Shown here in pieces: positions 8,605 to 16,676 of a stretch of DNA of 64,000 nucleotides. Within the stretch, counting starts at the first letter, position 1. Each line of letters starts with the position of its first letter. The translations under genes were made by a program, and so were the position numbers. Origin of the DNA: Brevibacillus fortis. GTDB lineage: Bacteria; Bacillota; Bacilli; Brevibacillales; Brevibacillaceae. The notes under the pieces were generated by a model, which saw only the letters and a list, made by a program, of their open reading frames with translations, ran no database searches and was not told where the DNA came from. The stretch is from NCBI RefSeq assembly GCF_003013395.1, contig NZ_PXZM01000010.1:1-64000 (forward strand). Reading direction: 5' to 3'.

Positions 8605-9852
8605 ATGGAAGTGGAGGATCATAACCGACGAGATCGAGAGGCACTGTACGGCCCGATACGGGAAGAGGGCGTGTTTACCTGGGATTGGATGTATGGCGAG
8701 GAATATGCGCTTTATGATATCCACCTGATCCCTCCCTCATTTCGAAAGGAAATTGCGATGGCGACCGAGCGACTTGGGCAAATCTTTACCAAGGTCGTTC
8801 CGGTATTGCAGCGTGCAGAGGACTCCCTGTTATTGGAATTAGGAGTGCCAAAGCAGGCGTTGCAGGCGGTGAGGATTGTCGTTACCAAAACAGTGCCCAC
8901 TGTGGTTGGACGCTTTGATTTTGCCCAGACGACAGAAGGATTGAAGATGCTTGAGTGCAATAGTGATACTCCTACCGGAATCGTCGAGGCATTTTACGTA
9001 AACGGTCGTGCCTGTCGCCATTTCCTGCGCGAGGACCCAAATGAAGGGATGGAGCGGCAGTTGCGTTCGGCGTTCAGCAAGGTGATCGGCGCGTATCGAG
9101 CGCAGGGCTATGATACGGATTCTGTCTGGTTTAGCTCGCTCGACTGGCATGAGGAAGACAAGGGAACAACATTGTACTTACTAAACCAATCAGGTCTGTC
9201 TGCCCGGTTTGCTGCTTTGGAGCATTTGCGTGTTTGGCAAGACCGCCTCTATGTAAAAGAGCAGGAAGAGTTACTGCCAGTCGATGTGCTGTACCGCCTG
9301 CATGCTTTGGAAAAATTGGCGGAAGAACAGGATGAAGATGGCTACCCGACTGGTGAGCATGTGCTTTCGCTGATTGCCCAAAAAAAGCTGGCCATTATTA
9401 ATCCTCCTTCTGCGTTTCTCATTCAGACAAAGGCCTTGCAGGCGCTCATCTGGAACCTGCATGAGGCGAATGAGTTTTTTACAGAAGAGGAACACGCGAT
9501 CATCGAAGCTTATATGCTGCCTACTTATTTTGAAAATCGGTTTGCAGGTAGGGAGGACTACGTCACGAAGCCGATTTTTGGTCGGGAAGGTGGCGGTGTC
9601 ATGCTGTTTGCATCAGATGGTACGTTGCAAGAGAAAGATCAGGAAGAGTTTTACTGGGAGCAGCCGATGATTTTTCAGAAACGGGTAGAGCTTCCAGAGA
9701 TAACGGTTCAGACGATGAAGGGAGCTTATGCTGGACGGCTGCTCTGGGGATCCTTTTGGATCGGCACGGAGGCATCGGCCATTGTAGCCCGTGTCGGAGG
9801 ACCGATTACAAACAACTTATCCTATTATTTGCCGGTCGGCATAGACAGGTAG
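8605..9852 (+). CDS. Glutathionylspermidine-synthase-like ATP-grasp ligase
   Basis: 415-aa member of the GSP_synth (YgiC/YjfC) family: an ATP-grasp amide ligase without the amidase half of classical Gsp. Visible landmarks are FDFAQTTEGLKMLECNSDTP (residues ~110-130), YVTKPIFGREGGGVML (ATP-binding Lys and glycine loop, near residue 318) and the C-terminal LWGSFWIGTEASAIVARVGGPITNN. It should join an amine or amino acid to a carboxylate using ATP; the substrate is unknown. A GTG at 8602 and the ATG at 8605 both nearly touch the lipoprotein stop, so translation is probably coupled. It is followed by a DUF350 gene. Confidence 0.88.
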   Translation: MEVEDHNRRDREALYGPIREEGVFTWDWMYGEEYALYDIHLIPPSFRKEIAMATERLGQIFTKVVPVLQRAEDSLLLELGVPKQALQAVRIVVTKTVPTVVGRFDFAQTTEGLKMLECNSDTPTGIVEAFYVNGRACRHFLREDPNEGMERQLRSAFSKVIGAYRAQGYDTDSVWFSSLDWHEEDKGTTLYLLNQSGLSARFAALEHLRVWQDRLYVKEQEELLPVDVLYRLHALEKLAEEQDEDGYPTGEHVLSLIAQKKLAIINPPSAFLIQTKALQALIWNLHEANEFFTEEEHAIIEAYMLPTYFENRFAGREDYVTKPIFGREGGGVMLFASDGTLQEKDQEEFYWEQPMIFQKRVELPEITVQTMKGAYAGRLLWGSFWIGTEASAIVARVGGPITNNLSYYLPVGIDR

Positions 9853-9873
9853 CGAAAGGAGAGAACAACTTAC

Positions 9874-10311
9874 ATGTTGGGACAATTGGATTACGTATTA
9901 AATTTTTTGGTGTATTTGGCAGTAACTATTCCGATATTGGCTGTGGGGATTTTTGTTTTTACGATTACGACTCCTTACAAGGAGTTTGATCTGATCAAGC
10001 AGGGAGCGCAGACTGACGATCCGAAGAAAGTGGCAGCGGCAAAAGCAGCCTCACATGATTTGGGAGGAAAAATCATCGGTTTGGCAATCGTCCTCGCTTC
10101 GGCCGTTTACCACTCTGTTAACTTGTGGGATTTGGTCATCTGGGGTATTGTAGGAATGGTATTCCAAGTCATCATTTTTTATTTGTTCGAATGGGTTACA
10201 CCATTCAAAGTCGTGTCTGAAATTCCGAACGGGAACGTATCCGTCGGTATTTTCGCTTCGCGGTTGAGTATTGCAGCGGGCTTGTTAATGGCTGCGCTGA
10301 TCAGCTACTAA
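9874..10311 (+). CDS. DUF350 family membrane protein
   Basis: 145-aa integral membrane protein with four hydrophobic segments (about residues 8-32, 62-82, 85-106 and 122-142), matching the DUF350/YjfL family in size and pattern. Its function is unknown; the family is repeatedly found beside GSP-synthase-like ATP-grasp genes, YgiB-type lipoproteins and ion channels, as here. AAAGGAG lies about 12 nt before the ATG, 21 nt after the ligase stop. A hairpin formed from a copy of the dispersed repeat follows the gene. Confidence 0.88.
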   Translation: MLGQLDYVLNFLVYLAVTIPILAVGIFVFTITTPYKEFDLIKQGAQTDDPKKVAAAKAASHDLGGKIIGLAIVLASAVYHSVNLWDLVIWGIVGMVFQVIIFYLFEWVTPFKVVSEIPNGNVSVGIFASRLSIAAGLLMAALISY

Positions 10312-10317
10312 GCATGG

Positions 10318-10430
10318 AAAGAGGCGTTCACCTTCGAAGTCCGGTGCTCATGTAGATTCGCTACATTTGGCTCCTCCCGCTTCAGGTTCTTCGCCTCTTT
10401 TTCGATGCTGAACAGAACATGTTTTGGACA
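10318..10430. repeat. Dispersed repeat copy B, doubling as a terminator-like hairpin
   Basis: From about 10323 this repeats the inner and right-hand part of the element at 6751-6918: the shared block is CGAAGTCCGGTGCTCATGTAG, nearly identical, followed by CTACATT, GCTCCTCC and a (C/G)TGAA...TTTTGGACA end. The left terminal repeat is missing. AAAGAGGCG (10318-10326) pairs with CGCCTCTTT (10392-10400) just before TTTC, so this copy could terminate transcription of the DUF350 gene. Confidence 0.7.
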
Positions 10431-10459
10431 TGCACTTATGAGCACAGGGAGGAGTCTTT

Positions 10460-11227
10460 TTGTTCTGGCGCGTCATGTATGAGATTTTTATCATTATGCT
10501 TGTGATTACGTATGCGATTCTGTTGTTCGCGGACTTCTCTAACCATCCTTTATTGACTGATGAACTGATGAACAAGGTCGACAATGGGCTGATCATCATG
10601 CTGGTTGTCGAGTATTTGTTCCGGCTATGGAGGGCGAAAGACAAGCGAAAATTCGTTTTTGCCAACTGGTTCGATCTGATCGCGATGATTCCATTGGACT
10701 CGTATTTGTATTTAGCTAGATTCATGCGCATACTTCGGCTGGTACGCATTGTGCGTGCTTCGCCGTTTTTGCTGGGAATCATTCGTTCAGGCCCGATGCG
10801 TCAAGTAGTTGGTGTCGTCACGATCATCATGCTGTGGAGCTCGACTGCTATTTATTTGCTCGAATACGGTGTAAACGAGAACATCAAAAGCTTCCCGGAT
10901 GCGTTGTGGTGGTCGATTGTGACAACCACGACAGTCGGTTACGGTGATATTTCGCCCGTGACGGCAGGTGGAAGGATCATGGCGACGATCTTGATGATAA
11001 CGGGGATCGGAATGCTTGGAGCTTTGACGGCGAATTTTGCTACGCATTGGACAGAGACACATGAAAGCAAAAGCCAGGATGAGACAGATCGCTTGACCGA
11101 CGAGATCAAAAAGCAGACGATCGCAAATATACAACAGATCGAAAACCTGACCGAGCGCGAGTATGAGACGCTCAAAGAAAGTATGGATTTGCTGTATCGT
11201 CGAACGAGGAAAAAGAGTGAGGAATAA
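10460..11227 (+). CDS. Voltage-gated-type potassium channel
   Basis: 255-aa channel subunit of the 6-TM voltage-gated ion channel superfamily. An S4-like segment with regularly spaced arginines (RFMRILRLVRIVR) lies near residues 92-104, and the pore loop carries TTTVGYGD, the K+ selectivity filter, near residue 157. A cytoplasmic coiled-coil-like tail (KSQDETDRLTDEIKKQTI) probably assembles the tetramer. The start is TTG at 10460 with GGGAGGAG 7 nt upstream. It follows the ATP-grasp/DUF350 genes and closes the module. Confidence 0.92.
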   Translation: MFWRVMYEIFIIMLVITYAILLFADFSNHPLLTDELMNKVDNGLIIMLVVEYLFRLWRAKDKRKFVFANWFDLIAMIPLDSYLYLARFMRILRLVRIVRASPFLLGIIRSGPMRQVVGVVTIIMLWSSTAIYLLEYGVNENIKSFPDALWWSIVTTTTVGYGDISPVTAGGRIMATILMITGIGMLGALTANFATHWTETHESKSQDETDRLTDEIKKQTIANIQQIENLTEREYETLKESMDLLYRRTRKKSEE

Positions 11228-11237
11228 GGGAGACAAC

Positions 11238-11270
11238 TAACTGTCAGGCATCAGGCCTGGCAGTTTTTTT
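11238..11270 (+). terminator. Terminator of the K+ channel gene
   Basis: CTGTCAGGC / GCCTGGCAG stem (one G-T pair) with a short loop, followed by seven T, 14 nt after the channel stop codon. Confidence 0.85.
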
Positions 11271-11313
11271 GCCCACTTTGAATCACTTTCATAGTGTTTA
11301 CAAAAGCTGCGTA

Positions 11314-11513
11314 GGAAGAAGTTCATTTCCAGTCAAGCGCCTCTGGAGCCCAACCTAGCTTCGAAATGAATGGCGGGGAATTTCAGCTTCACCTATGGTA
11401 TACTTCCTCGAAACTTCTACGTTTGAAGCGCTCCCGCCATTCATTTCGAAGCGGACAGTCAATCCCCAGTGCAGGGCGTAGGCCGAAGCGCAGACTGGAA
11501 ATGAACTTCTTCC
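11314..11513 (+). repeat. Nested inverted-repeat element, copy 1
   Basis: 200-bp non-coding element. The outer stem is a perfect 21-bp inverted repeat (11314-11334 and 11493-11513; core TTCATTTCCAGTC), the inner stem a perfect 20-bp inverted repeat (11358-11377 and 11433-11452; core TTCGAAATGAATGGCGGG). About 55 nt form the apical loop, and the unpaired strands between the stems are homologous to the two elements at 47228-47685 (for example CAGTCAATCCCC at 11456-11467). It lies between the channel terminator and the sulfate-operon promoter. Confidence 0.85.
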
Positions 11514-11567
11514 CTCACCTATAGCAACGTCCCAAACAGTATGTTCAAGTGAAAGATGATTTTGTTA

Positions 11568-11619
11568 TTGACGAGACAATTCATCCCAATTATAATTCCG
11601 AGTAAACATATAAGAATTA
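11568..11619 (+). promoter_or_regulatory. Sulfate operon promoter with CymR-like palindrome
   Basis: Near-perfect sigma-A promoter: TTGACG (11568-11573), 17-bp spacer, TATAAT (11591-11596). A palindrome with arms TAATTC (11593-11598) and GAATTA (11614-11619) overlaps the -10 box and the expected start site, and its interior reads CGAGTAAACATATAA. The position and AT-rich form fit the sites of CymR, the Rrf2-type repressor of cysteine genes in Bacillus; the identity is inferred. Confidence 0.65.
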
Positions 11620-11650
11620 CAAAATAAGTTTGGATAAGAGGGATTATCCG

Positions 11651-12460
11651 ATGGCGAAAACAGCGGTTTTGGTAATTGCTCACGGTTCGCCCGATCCTGA
11701 CTGGTTGGCGCTGGTGGAATCAGCCGTTCGGCAGTGCCGCACTGATTTGCCAATTCGGGTAGCTTACTTGGGAGGAGTGGAAGGCCGAAGCATCAGCGAT
11801 GAAGTGAAACGTCTGGAAGCAGCAGGAGCGACAACGATTGTCGTCGTTCCGCTATTCGCTACGGCAGGAAGCAATCATGTAGGGGAAATCCGCGCAATGC
11901 TGGGACTGGACCCGTGGCCGACAGGAGAGACAGACCTGATTCGCGTTCCGGTTCAGGCAAGAATTCTCTGGTGTCCGCCATTGGAGGATCACCCAATCGT
12001 CGAGCAGATTGTAGCAGAGCGAATCGCAAGTCTATCACGCTTACCTAGTCAGGAAGCTTTGTTGCTCGTCGGGCACGGCAGTGACTTGCCAGGATGTCAT
12101 GAGCGCTGGGAAAAGCTGCTCCTGCGCCTGACATTCCGCTTGCAAAACCGCTACGCATTCACTGCCGCCGGATATGCGACACTGAGACCCGATACGCTGT
12201 ACGAACAAGCCTGTTCACTGGCACAAAAAGGGGAAGTCCTTGTGCTTCCACTGTTCGTCAGCCAGGGCTACTTCACGCGACAAGCGATCCCGAAACGGCT
12301 TGCTGGCTTGGCTTATCGCTATGAAGGTAGTGCGTACTTGCCTCACCCACTGATTGCAGACTGGATGACCCAGTCGATCCGAATGGCATTGGTAACGGAC
12401 ATCTTCTCACAAAGGAGCATGTATGAGCATGGCAGAGAGAAGGCAGTGGAAATGGGCTGA
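11651..12460 (+). CDS. sirB: Sirohydrochlorin ferrochelatase (CbiX/SirB family)
   Basis: Inserts Fe2+ into sirohydrochlorin to make siroheme, the cofactor of sulfite reductase. 269 aa, the long two-domain CbiX/SirB form. The first domain starts with VLVIAHGSPDPDW (metal/substrate His) and continues to ATTIVVVPLFATAGSNHV; the second has a parallel LLVGHGSDLPG and VLVLPLFVSQGYF. The ATG at 11651 has AAGAGGG 8 nt upstream. First gene of the sulfate operon; its 3' end overlaps the sulfite reductase gene by 38 nt, implying coupling. The choice of iron over cobalt rests on the neighbours. Confidence 0.88.
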   Translation: MAKTAVLVIAHGSPDPDWLALVESAVRQCRTDLPIRVAYLGGVEGRSISDEVKRLEAAGATTIVVVPLFATAGSNHVGEIRAMLGLDPWPTGETDLIRVPVQARILWCPPLEDHPIVEQIVAERIASLSRLPSQEALLLVGHGSDLPGCHERWEKLLLRLTFRLQNRYAFTAAGYATLRPDTLYEQACSLAQKGEVLVLPLFVSQGYFTRQAIPKRLAGLAYRYEGSAYLPHPLIADWMTQSIRMALVTDIFSQRSMYEHGREKAVEMG

Positions 12461-14045
12461 TGATCCCTCCCTCAACAAAATGGAGTTTACGAAGCTGGAA
12501 AAAGACGGACTGGACGTCATCGAAACGATCGTAAACACCTATTCCAAAGAAGGTTTCGCATCGATTGAATCTTCTGACATGGATCGTTTTAAATGGGCAG
12601 GTGTCTATCAGCAGCGACCTAAGGACGGCCACTTCATGATGCGCGTGCGCATACCTGGAGGCATTTTGAGTAGTGAGCAAGCTCGGGTGCTCGCCAAAAT
12701 CGCGGAAGATTATGGACGTGATCTGGTGGATGTGACCACACGTCAGGCCGTGCAATTTCACTGGCTCACAGTAGAATCGCTCGCTGATATTTTTGAGCGA
12801 CTCGCATCAGTAGGACTTTCCTCTTTTGAAGCGTGTGGAGACTGCCCGCGGCAAATCATAGGGAACCCACTGGCAGGAATTGATCCGCATGAAGTGCTGG
12901 ATACGCGCCCCATTGTTGCCGAGTTGGAAAAATTCTTCTTGCTCAATCGCGACTACTCGAATCTGCCACGCAAGTACAAAATATCGGTTTCCGCTAATAT
13001 CCATAACGCCGCGCATGCACAAATCAACGACCTGGCTTTCACTCCGGCCAAAAAGGTCATTGCTGGCGAGGATGTTATCGGCTTCCACGTCTGGGTTGGT
13101 GGCGGCTTGTCAGCGAAGCCATACTTGGCGAAGCAACTGGATGTTTTCGTGCGAACAGAAGAGGTCGTCAAAGTAGCGGCAGGAGTTACGACTTTGTTCC
13201 GCGATTTCGGTTACCGTCAAAAACGTACGCATGCACGTCTTAAGTTCTTGGTCGCTGACTGGGGACCGGAAAAGTTCAAGGAGCAATTAATGGAGCTTGT
13301 TGGCGAGCTTGAGCCGAGTGGTATCGATTTAACCTCAGGCTGGAATGGCGGATATTTTTACGGCATTCACGAGCAGAGTCAAGCAGGACTGTACTACGCA
13401 GGCTTGTCTGTTCCCGTTGGGCGGATGAATGCAGGGGAACTAAATGAACTTGCCCGTCTGGCGGACGAATACGGCGATGGGACGATTGGCACCTGTAACA
13501 CGCAAAACGTCTTGATTCGCAACATTCCCGAAGAGAAGGTCGCAGCTTTCCGTAATGAGCCGATTATTGTGAACCGTTTCAAATGGAAGCCCAATACGTT
13601 TGTTGGGTACGCTGTATCGTGCACAGGCACGGAATATTGCAATCTGGCTATCGTGGAGACTAAGGAGCGGATGCGTTCGCTGGCTCAATACTTGGATGAT
13701 ACAGTCGTTCTCGAAACGCCGCTGCGCATTCATATGATCGGTTGTCCGAATTCTTGCGGTCAGCGCCAGATTGCGGATATCGGCCTGCAAGGCGCATTGG
13801 TCAAGACACCGAGCGGCATGGTAGAGGCATTTGACATCCACGTAGGCGGGACGCTGGAAGAGCCGCAATTCAACCGTAAGCTCAACGCACGGATCACCGT
13901 GGACAGACTCGGTCCGTTCCTTGCCCAATTAATCACACTTTACAAGGCGGATCGTCAAGACGGAGAACCATACTGGCGTTACGTGGAACGAATAGGACTT
14001 TCTCACATTCAAGAGCAGGTAGACTCGATTTTTCAAACGGCGTAA
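12423..14045 (+). CDS. Siroheme-dependent sulfite (nitrite/sulfite) reductase
   Basis: 540-aa hemoprotein of the ferredoxin-type nitrite/sulfite reductase family, with two Nir/Sir half-domain repeats. The 4Fe-4S/siroheme ligands are visible as CTGTEYC near residue 400 and GCPNSCGQRQIADIG near residue 440. Family sequence alone does not separate nitrite from sulfite reduction; the operon (cysH, sat, cysC, siroheme genes) argues for assimilatory reduction of sulfite to sulfide. AAAGGAG lies 5 nt before the ATG at 12423, inside the end of sirB. No flavoprotein partner (cysJ) is present, so ferredoxin or another donor is likely. Confidence 0.9.
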   Translation: MSMAERRQWKWADDPSLNKMEFTKLEKDGLDVIETIVNTYSKEGFASIESSDMDRFKWAGVYQQRPKDGHFMMRVRIPGGILSSEQARVLAKIAEDYGRDLVDVTTRQAVQFHWLTVESLADIFERLASVGLSSFEACGDCPRQIIGNPLAGIDPHEVLDTRPIVAELEKFFLLNRDYSNLPRKYKISVSANIHNAAHAQINDLAFTPAKKVIAGEDVIGFHVWVGGGLSAKPYLAKQLDVFVRTEEVVKVAAGVTTLFRDFGYRQKRTHARLKFLVADWGPEKFKEQLMELVGELEPSGIDLTSGWNGGYFYGIHEQSQAGLYYAGLSVPVGRMNAGELNELARLADEYGDGTIGTCNTQNVLIRNIPEEKVAAFRNEPIIVNRFKWKPNTFVGYAVSCTGTEYCNLAIVETKERMRSLAQYLDDTVVLETPLRIHMIGCPNSCGQRQIADIGLQGALVKTPSGMVEAFDIHVGGTLEEPQFNRKLNARITVDRLGPFLAQLITLYKADRQDGEPYWRYVERIGLSHIQEQVDSIFQTA

Positions 14046-14076
14046 TGGCTATCTTTCAAGCGAGGAGTGACATCTC

Positions 14077-14316
14077 ATGGCAGAGGAACAAACAGAGAGC
14101 TACCTGTACAAGCTGGAAGCCGTGCTGGAAGAAGGGCAGCTACTGACGGTTGTGGTGATCGCCAAAACGGATGAGCGAGCCTTCTCTTCAGCTGAGAACA
14201 ATCTCTTGCGACATACGATAGCGCCACTTCGTATAAAAGAGCTGAGTCTGGTAGAAAAGAAACCGCTCGGACGCCAAGGAGTCGGGTACGTAGTGGAGAC
14301 CTCCAAGTTTGGATAA
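14077..14316 (+). CDS. DUF3906 family small protein
   Basis: 79-aa soluble protein resembling the DUF3906 family of Bacillales, known as a small companion of sulfate/siroheme operons and without a known function. The visible features are a strand-rich first half (YLYKLEAVLEEGQLLTVVVIAKTDERAF) and a basic C-terminus (VEKKPLGRQGVGYVVE). AGGAGTG precedes the ATG. It sits between the sulfite reductase and the cobA-hemD gene in the same direction. The family assignment is from memory of pattern and context, so moderate. Confidence 0.7.
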   Translation: MAEEQTESYLYKLEAVLEEGQLLTVVVIAKTDERAFSSAENNLLRHTIAPLRIKELSLVEKKPLGRQGVGYVVETSKFG

Positions 14317-14380
14317 TGTCGCCGATACGGCGAGGGCTCTTCCTGTGAAGGTACAAAGCAGCAAGGAGGACGGATCCATA

Positions 14381-15892
14381 ATGAACACAGGCAGAGTCGT
14401 TTTTGTCGGGGCTGGACCAGGTGACCCCAAGCTGCTGACGATTCGCGGCATGGAGTCGCTTCGCCATGCGGATGTGATTGTGTACGATCGCCTTGCAAGT
14501 CCGCAGCTTCTCTCATACGCAAAACAGGGAGCCACCCTCATCTATTGCGGTAAAGAGGCCGATCATCATACATTGCCGCAAGAGGAGATCAACCTCTTGC
14601 TCATCCGGGAAGCACAAAAAGGGAAGTACGTCGTTCGACTGAAAGGCGGAGATCCGAGCATGTTTGGGCGGGTAGGAGAGGAAGCGCAGATGTGCCGGGA
14701 GCATTCCGTCCCATTTGAGATCGTGCCGGGGATTACTTCCGGGATGGCGGCTCCGCTTTATGCGGGTATTCCGCTTACTCATCGTGACTACAATTCTTCC
14801 GTCGCTTTTGTCACTGGTCACTTGTGTGAAAAAAATGCGGGGAAGGAACCGGACTGGGCAGCCCTCGCCTCGATGGAAACGTTGGTCATCTACATGGGTG
14901 TGAAAAATTTGCCTCGCATCAGGGAGCGCCTTCTTGCGTATGGAAAAGACGCCCAAACACCCGTTGCTCTCGTGCGCTGGGGGACGGTGCGTGAGCAGGA
15001 GACGTTGATCGGCCAGCTTGGGACGATAGATAAAGAAGTAGAGCAAGCTCGTTTTGCTGCACCGGCCATCATCATCGTCGGTGAGGTCGTTCGTTTGCGC
15101 GAATCGCTGAACTGGTACGAATCGCTTCCGTTGTTCGGTCAACGGGTAGCCGTTGCTGGCAGAGCGAGCGACGAAGGGCGAAACAAGCTCGTGGGTATGC
15201 TGGAGCAACTGGGCGCTGAAGTCATGCCGATTCCTCTGATCGAACGCTTCACTTTTGACGCACCGTTAACAGAGCTCGTTGCATATCGTTGGCTCGTCTT
15301 CGCGGATGAGCGGCAGGTGTCACTATTTATTGCTGGCTTACGACAACAGCGATATGATATCCGGCGATTGACGAGTAAGTTGGCTGTTTGTGGGCAAGGG
15401 GCATTTGAGGCTTTCGAAAAAAGCGGGATATACCCAGAGCTGGTGCTGGAAAAAAACACATCTCTGCTGGCTTTGCCCGACTTACTAGCTTTGGAAAAAG
15501 AAGAGCAGGTGCTTTACCTAGGGGCAAGGCAGCCGCAAACCATTCCGTTAACCCACGGCAGGGTGATTCAAGTGAACCAAGCGGGCACGGTGGAATGGGA
15601 AGAGGCGAACTCCGGTACCAATGGGGGAGGAGTGCCATTTGACTGGCTTGCCACGTCTGATCTTTATGCGCTGTCAGCATTGCAGCAATTCGCAGGCGAT
15701 GCTTGGGCGAAGACACCGTTAGTATGCGCCGATGTGGAAACAGTAGCTGCAGCGAGAGAAATGGGCTGGCAAATCGTGAGCAGTCCTGTAGAGCATGCAG
15801 GAGATATAGAAGGGCTCTTGGCGTGGATCGACAATGCCAAGCGCGGGGTGCATCCCGTGTTGTCAGCTAGGTCCACAGGGAAGGTAGTATGA
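14381..15892 (+). CDS. cobA: Uroporphyrinogen-III C-methyltransferase fused to a HemD-like domain
   Basis: 503 aa. Residues 1-250 are a complete SUMT: VVFVGAGPGDPKLLTIRG at the N-terminus, then VVRLKGGDPSMFGR and VPGITSGMAAPLYAGIPLTHR, the SAM and tetrapyrrole sites for making precorrin-2. Residues ~250-500 look like a uroporphyrinogen-III synthase domain (GQRVAVAGRASDEGRNKL...LEQLGAEVMPIPLIERF), but with weak conservation, so activity is uncertain. AAGGAGG lies 11 nt before the ATG at 14381. It supplies precorrin-2 for siroheme; no precorrin-2 dehydrogenase gene is in this operon. Confidence 0.9.
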   Translation: MNTGRVVFVGAGPGDPKLLTIRGMESLRHADVIVYDRLASPQLLSYAKQGATLIYCGKEADHHTLPQEEINLLLIREAQKGKYVVRLKGGDPSMFGRVGEEAQMCREHSVPFEIVPGITSGMAAPLYAGIPLTHRDYNSSVAFVTGHLCEKNAGKEPDWAALASMETLVIYMGVKNLPRIRERLLAYGKDAQTPVALVRWGTVREQETLIGQLGTIDKEVEQARFAAPAIIIVGEVVRLRESLNWYESLPLFGQRVAVAGRASDEGRNKLVGMLEQLGAEVMPIPLIERFTFDAPLTELVAYRWLVFADERQVSLFIAGLRQQRYDIRRLTSKLAVCGQGAFEAFEKSGIYPELVLEKNTSLLALPDLLALEKEEQVLYLGARQPQTIPLTHGRVIQVNQAGTVEWEEANSGTNGGGVPFDWLATSDLYALSALQQFAGDAWAKTPLVCADVETVAAAREMGWQIVSSPVEHAGDIEGLLAWIDNAKRGVHPVLSARSTGKVV

Positions 15893-15914
15893 TGAATGGG
15901 CAAGGAGGGGGCAC

Positions 15915-16631
15915 ATGAGCCAGCTAAATTATGCGTCAGCTACAGAAGAACAACTCGCTTCCATCAATAATAGTCTCGCAAAGGGCGACACCATAGACGT
16001 AATCAAATGGGCCTACGAGACGTTTTCAGATGATTTGATTTATTCGTGTAGCTTTGGTGCCGAGGCTATGGTGCTGCTCGATATGATCAGTGATGTGAAA
16101 AAGGATGCCAAAGTCACTTTTTTGGATACCAATCTGCATTTTGCCGAGACGTACAGCTTGATTGAGCAGGTGAGAGCACGGTATCCCGAGCTGCGTCTGA
16201 CGATCAAGCAGCCGGACATCACACTGTCACAGCAGGCGGACTTGTATGGCGAAGAGCTATGGCTCAGGCAACCGGATTTATGTTGCCATATTCGTAAGGT
16301 TCAGCCGATGGAGAGCGTGCTGACAGGAACAGTTGCATGGATGTCAGGGCTTCGCAGAGAGCAGTCGGCTACGAGAGCGAATGTCGCGTTTATTAATCGC
16401 GATGAAAAGTTCCAGTCACTGAAAATCTGCCCGCTCATTCATTGGAAGTCAGAAGAAGTGTGGCAGTACATTCGTACATTCGAATTGCCGTACAACTCCC
16501 TTCACAACCAGAGCTATCCGAGCATCGGTTGCGCGCCATGCACTCGTCCGGTAAAAGCGGGCGAGGACTCCCGAGCAGGGCGCTGGGCGCAAGTGGGCAA
16601 AACGGAATGCGGACTGCATCTTGCAAAGTAG
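15915..16631 (+). CDS. cysH: Phosphoadenylyl/adenylyl-sulfate reductase
   Basis: Reduces activated sulfate (PAPS or APS) to sulfite using thioredoxin. 238 aa with an ATP-pyrophosphatase-like fold (SFGAEAMVLLDMI near residue 43). The conserved Cys pairs CC (RQPDLCCHIRK) and CxxC (IGCAPCTRP) indicate the 4Fe-4S form that can use APS, and the C-terminal KTECGLH carries the catalytic Cys. AAGGAGG precedes the ATG, 22 nt after cobA. Presence of cysC in the operon leaves both APS and PAPS as possible substrates. Confidence 0.95.
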   Translation: MSQLNYASATEEQLASINNSLAKGDTIDVIKWAYETFSDDLIYSCSFGAEAMVLLDMISDVKKDAKVTFLDTNLHFAETYSLIEQVRARYPELRLTIKQPDITLSQQADLYGEELWLRQPDLCCHIRKVQPMESVLTGTVAWMSGLRREQSATRANVAFINRDEKFQSLKICPLIHWKSEEVWQYIRTFELPYNSLHNQSYPSIGCAPCTRPVKAGEDSRAGRWAQVGKTECGLHLAK

Positions 16632-16676
16632 ATAGAGAGCAAAAGAAAACGAATCGAGGATAGGAGGGATTTTGGT

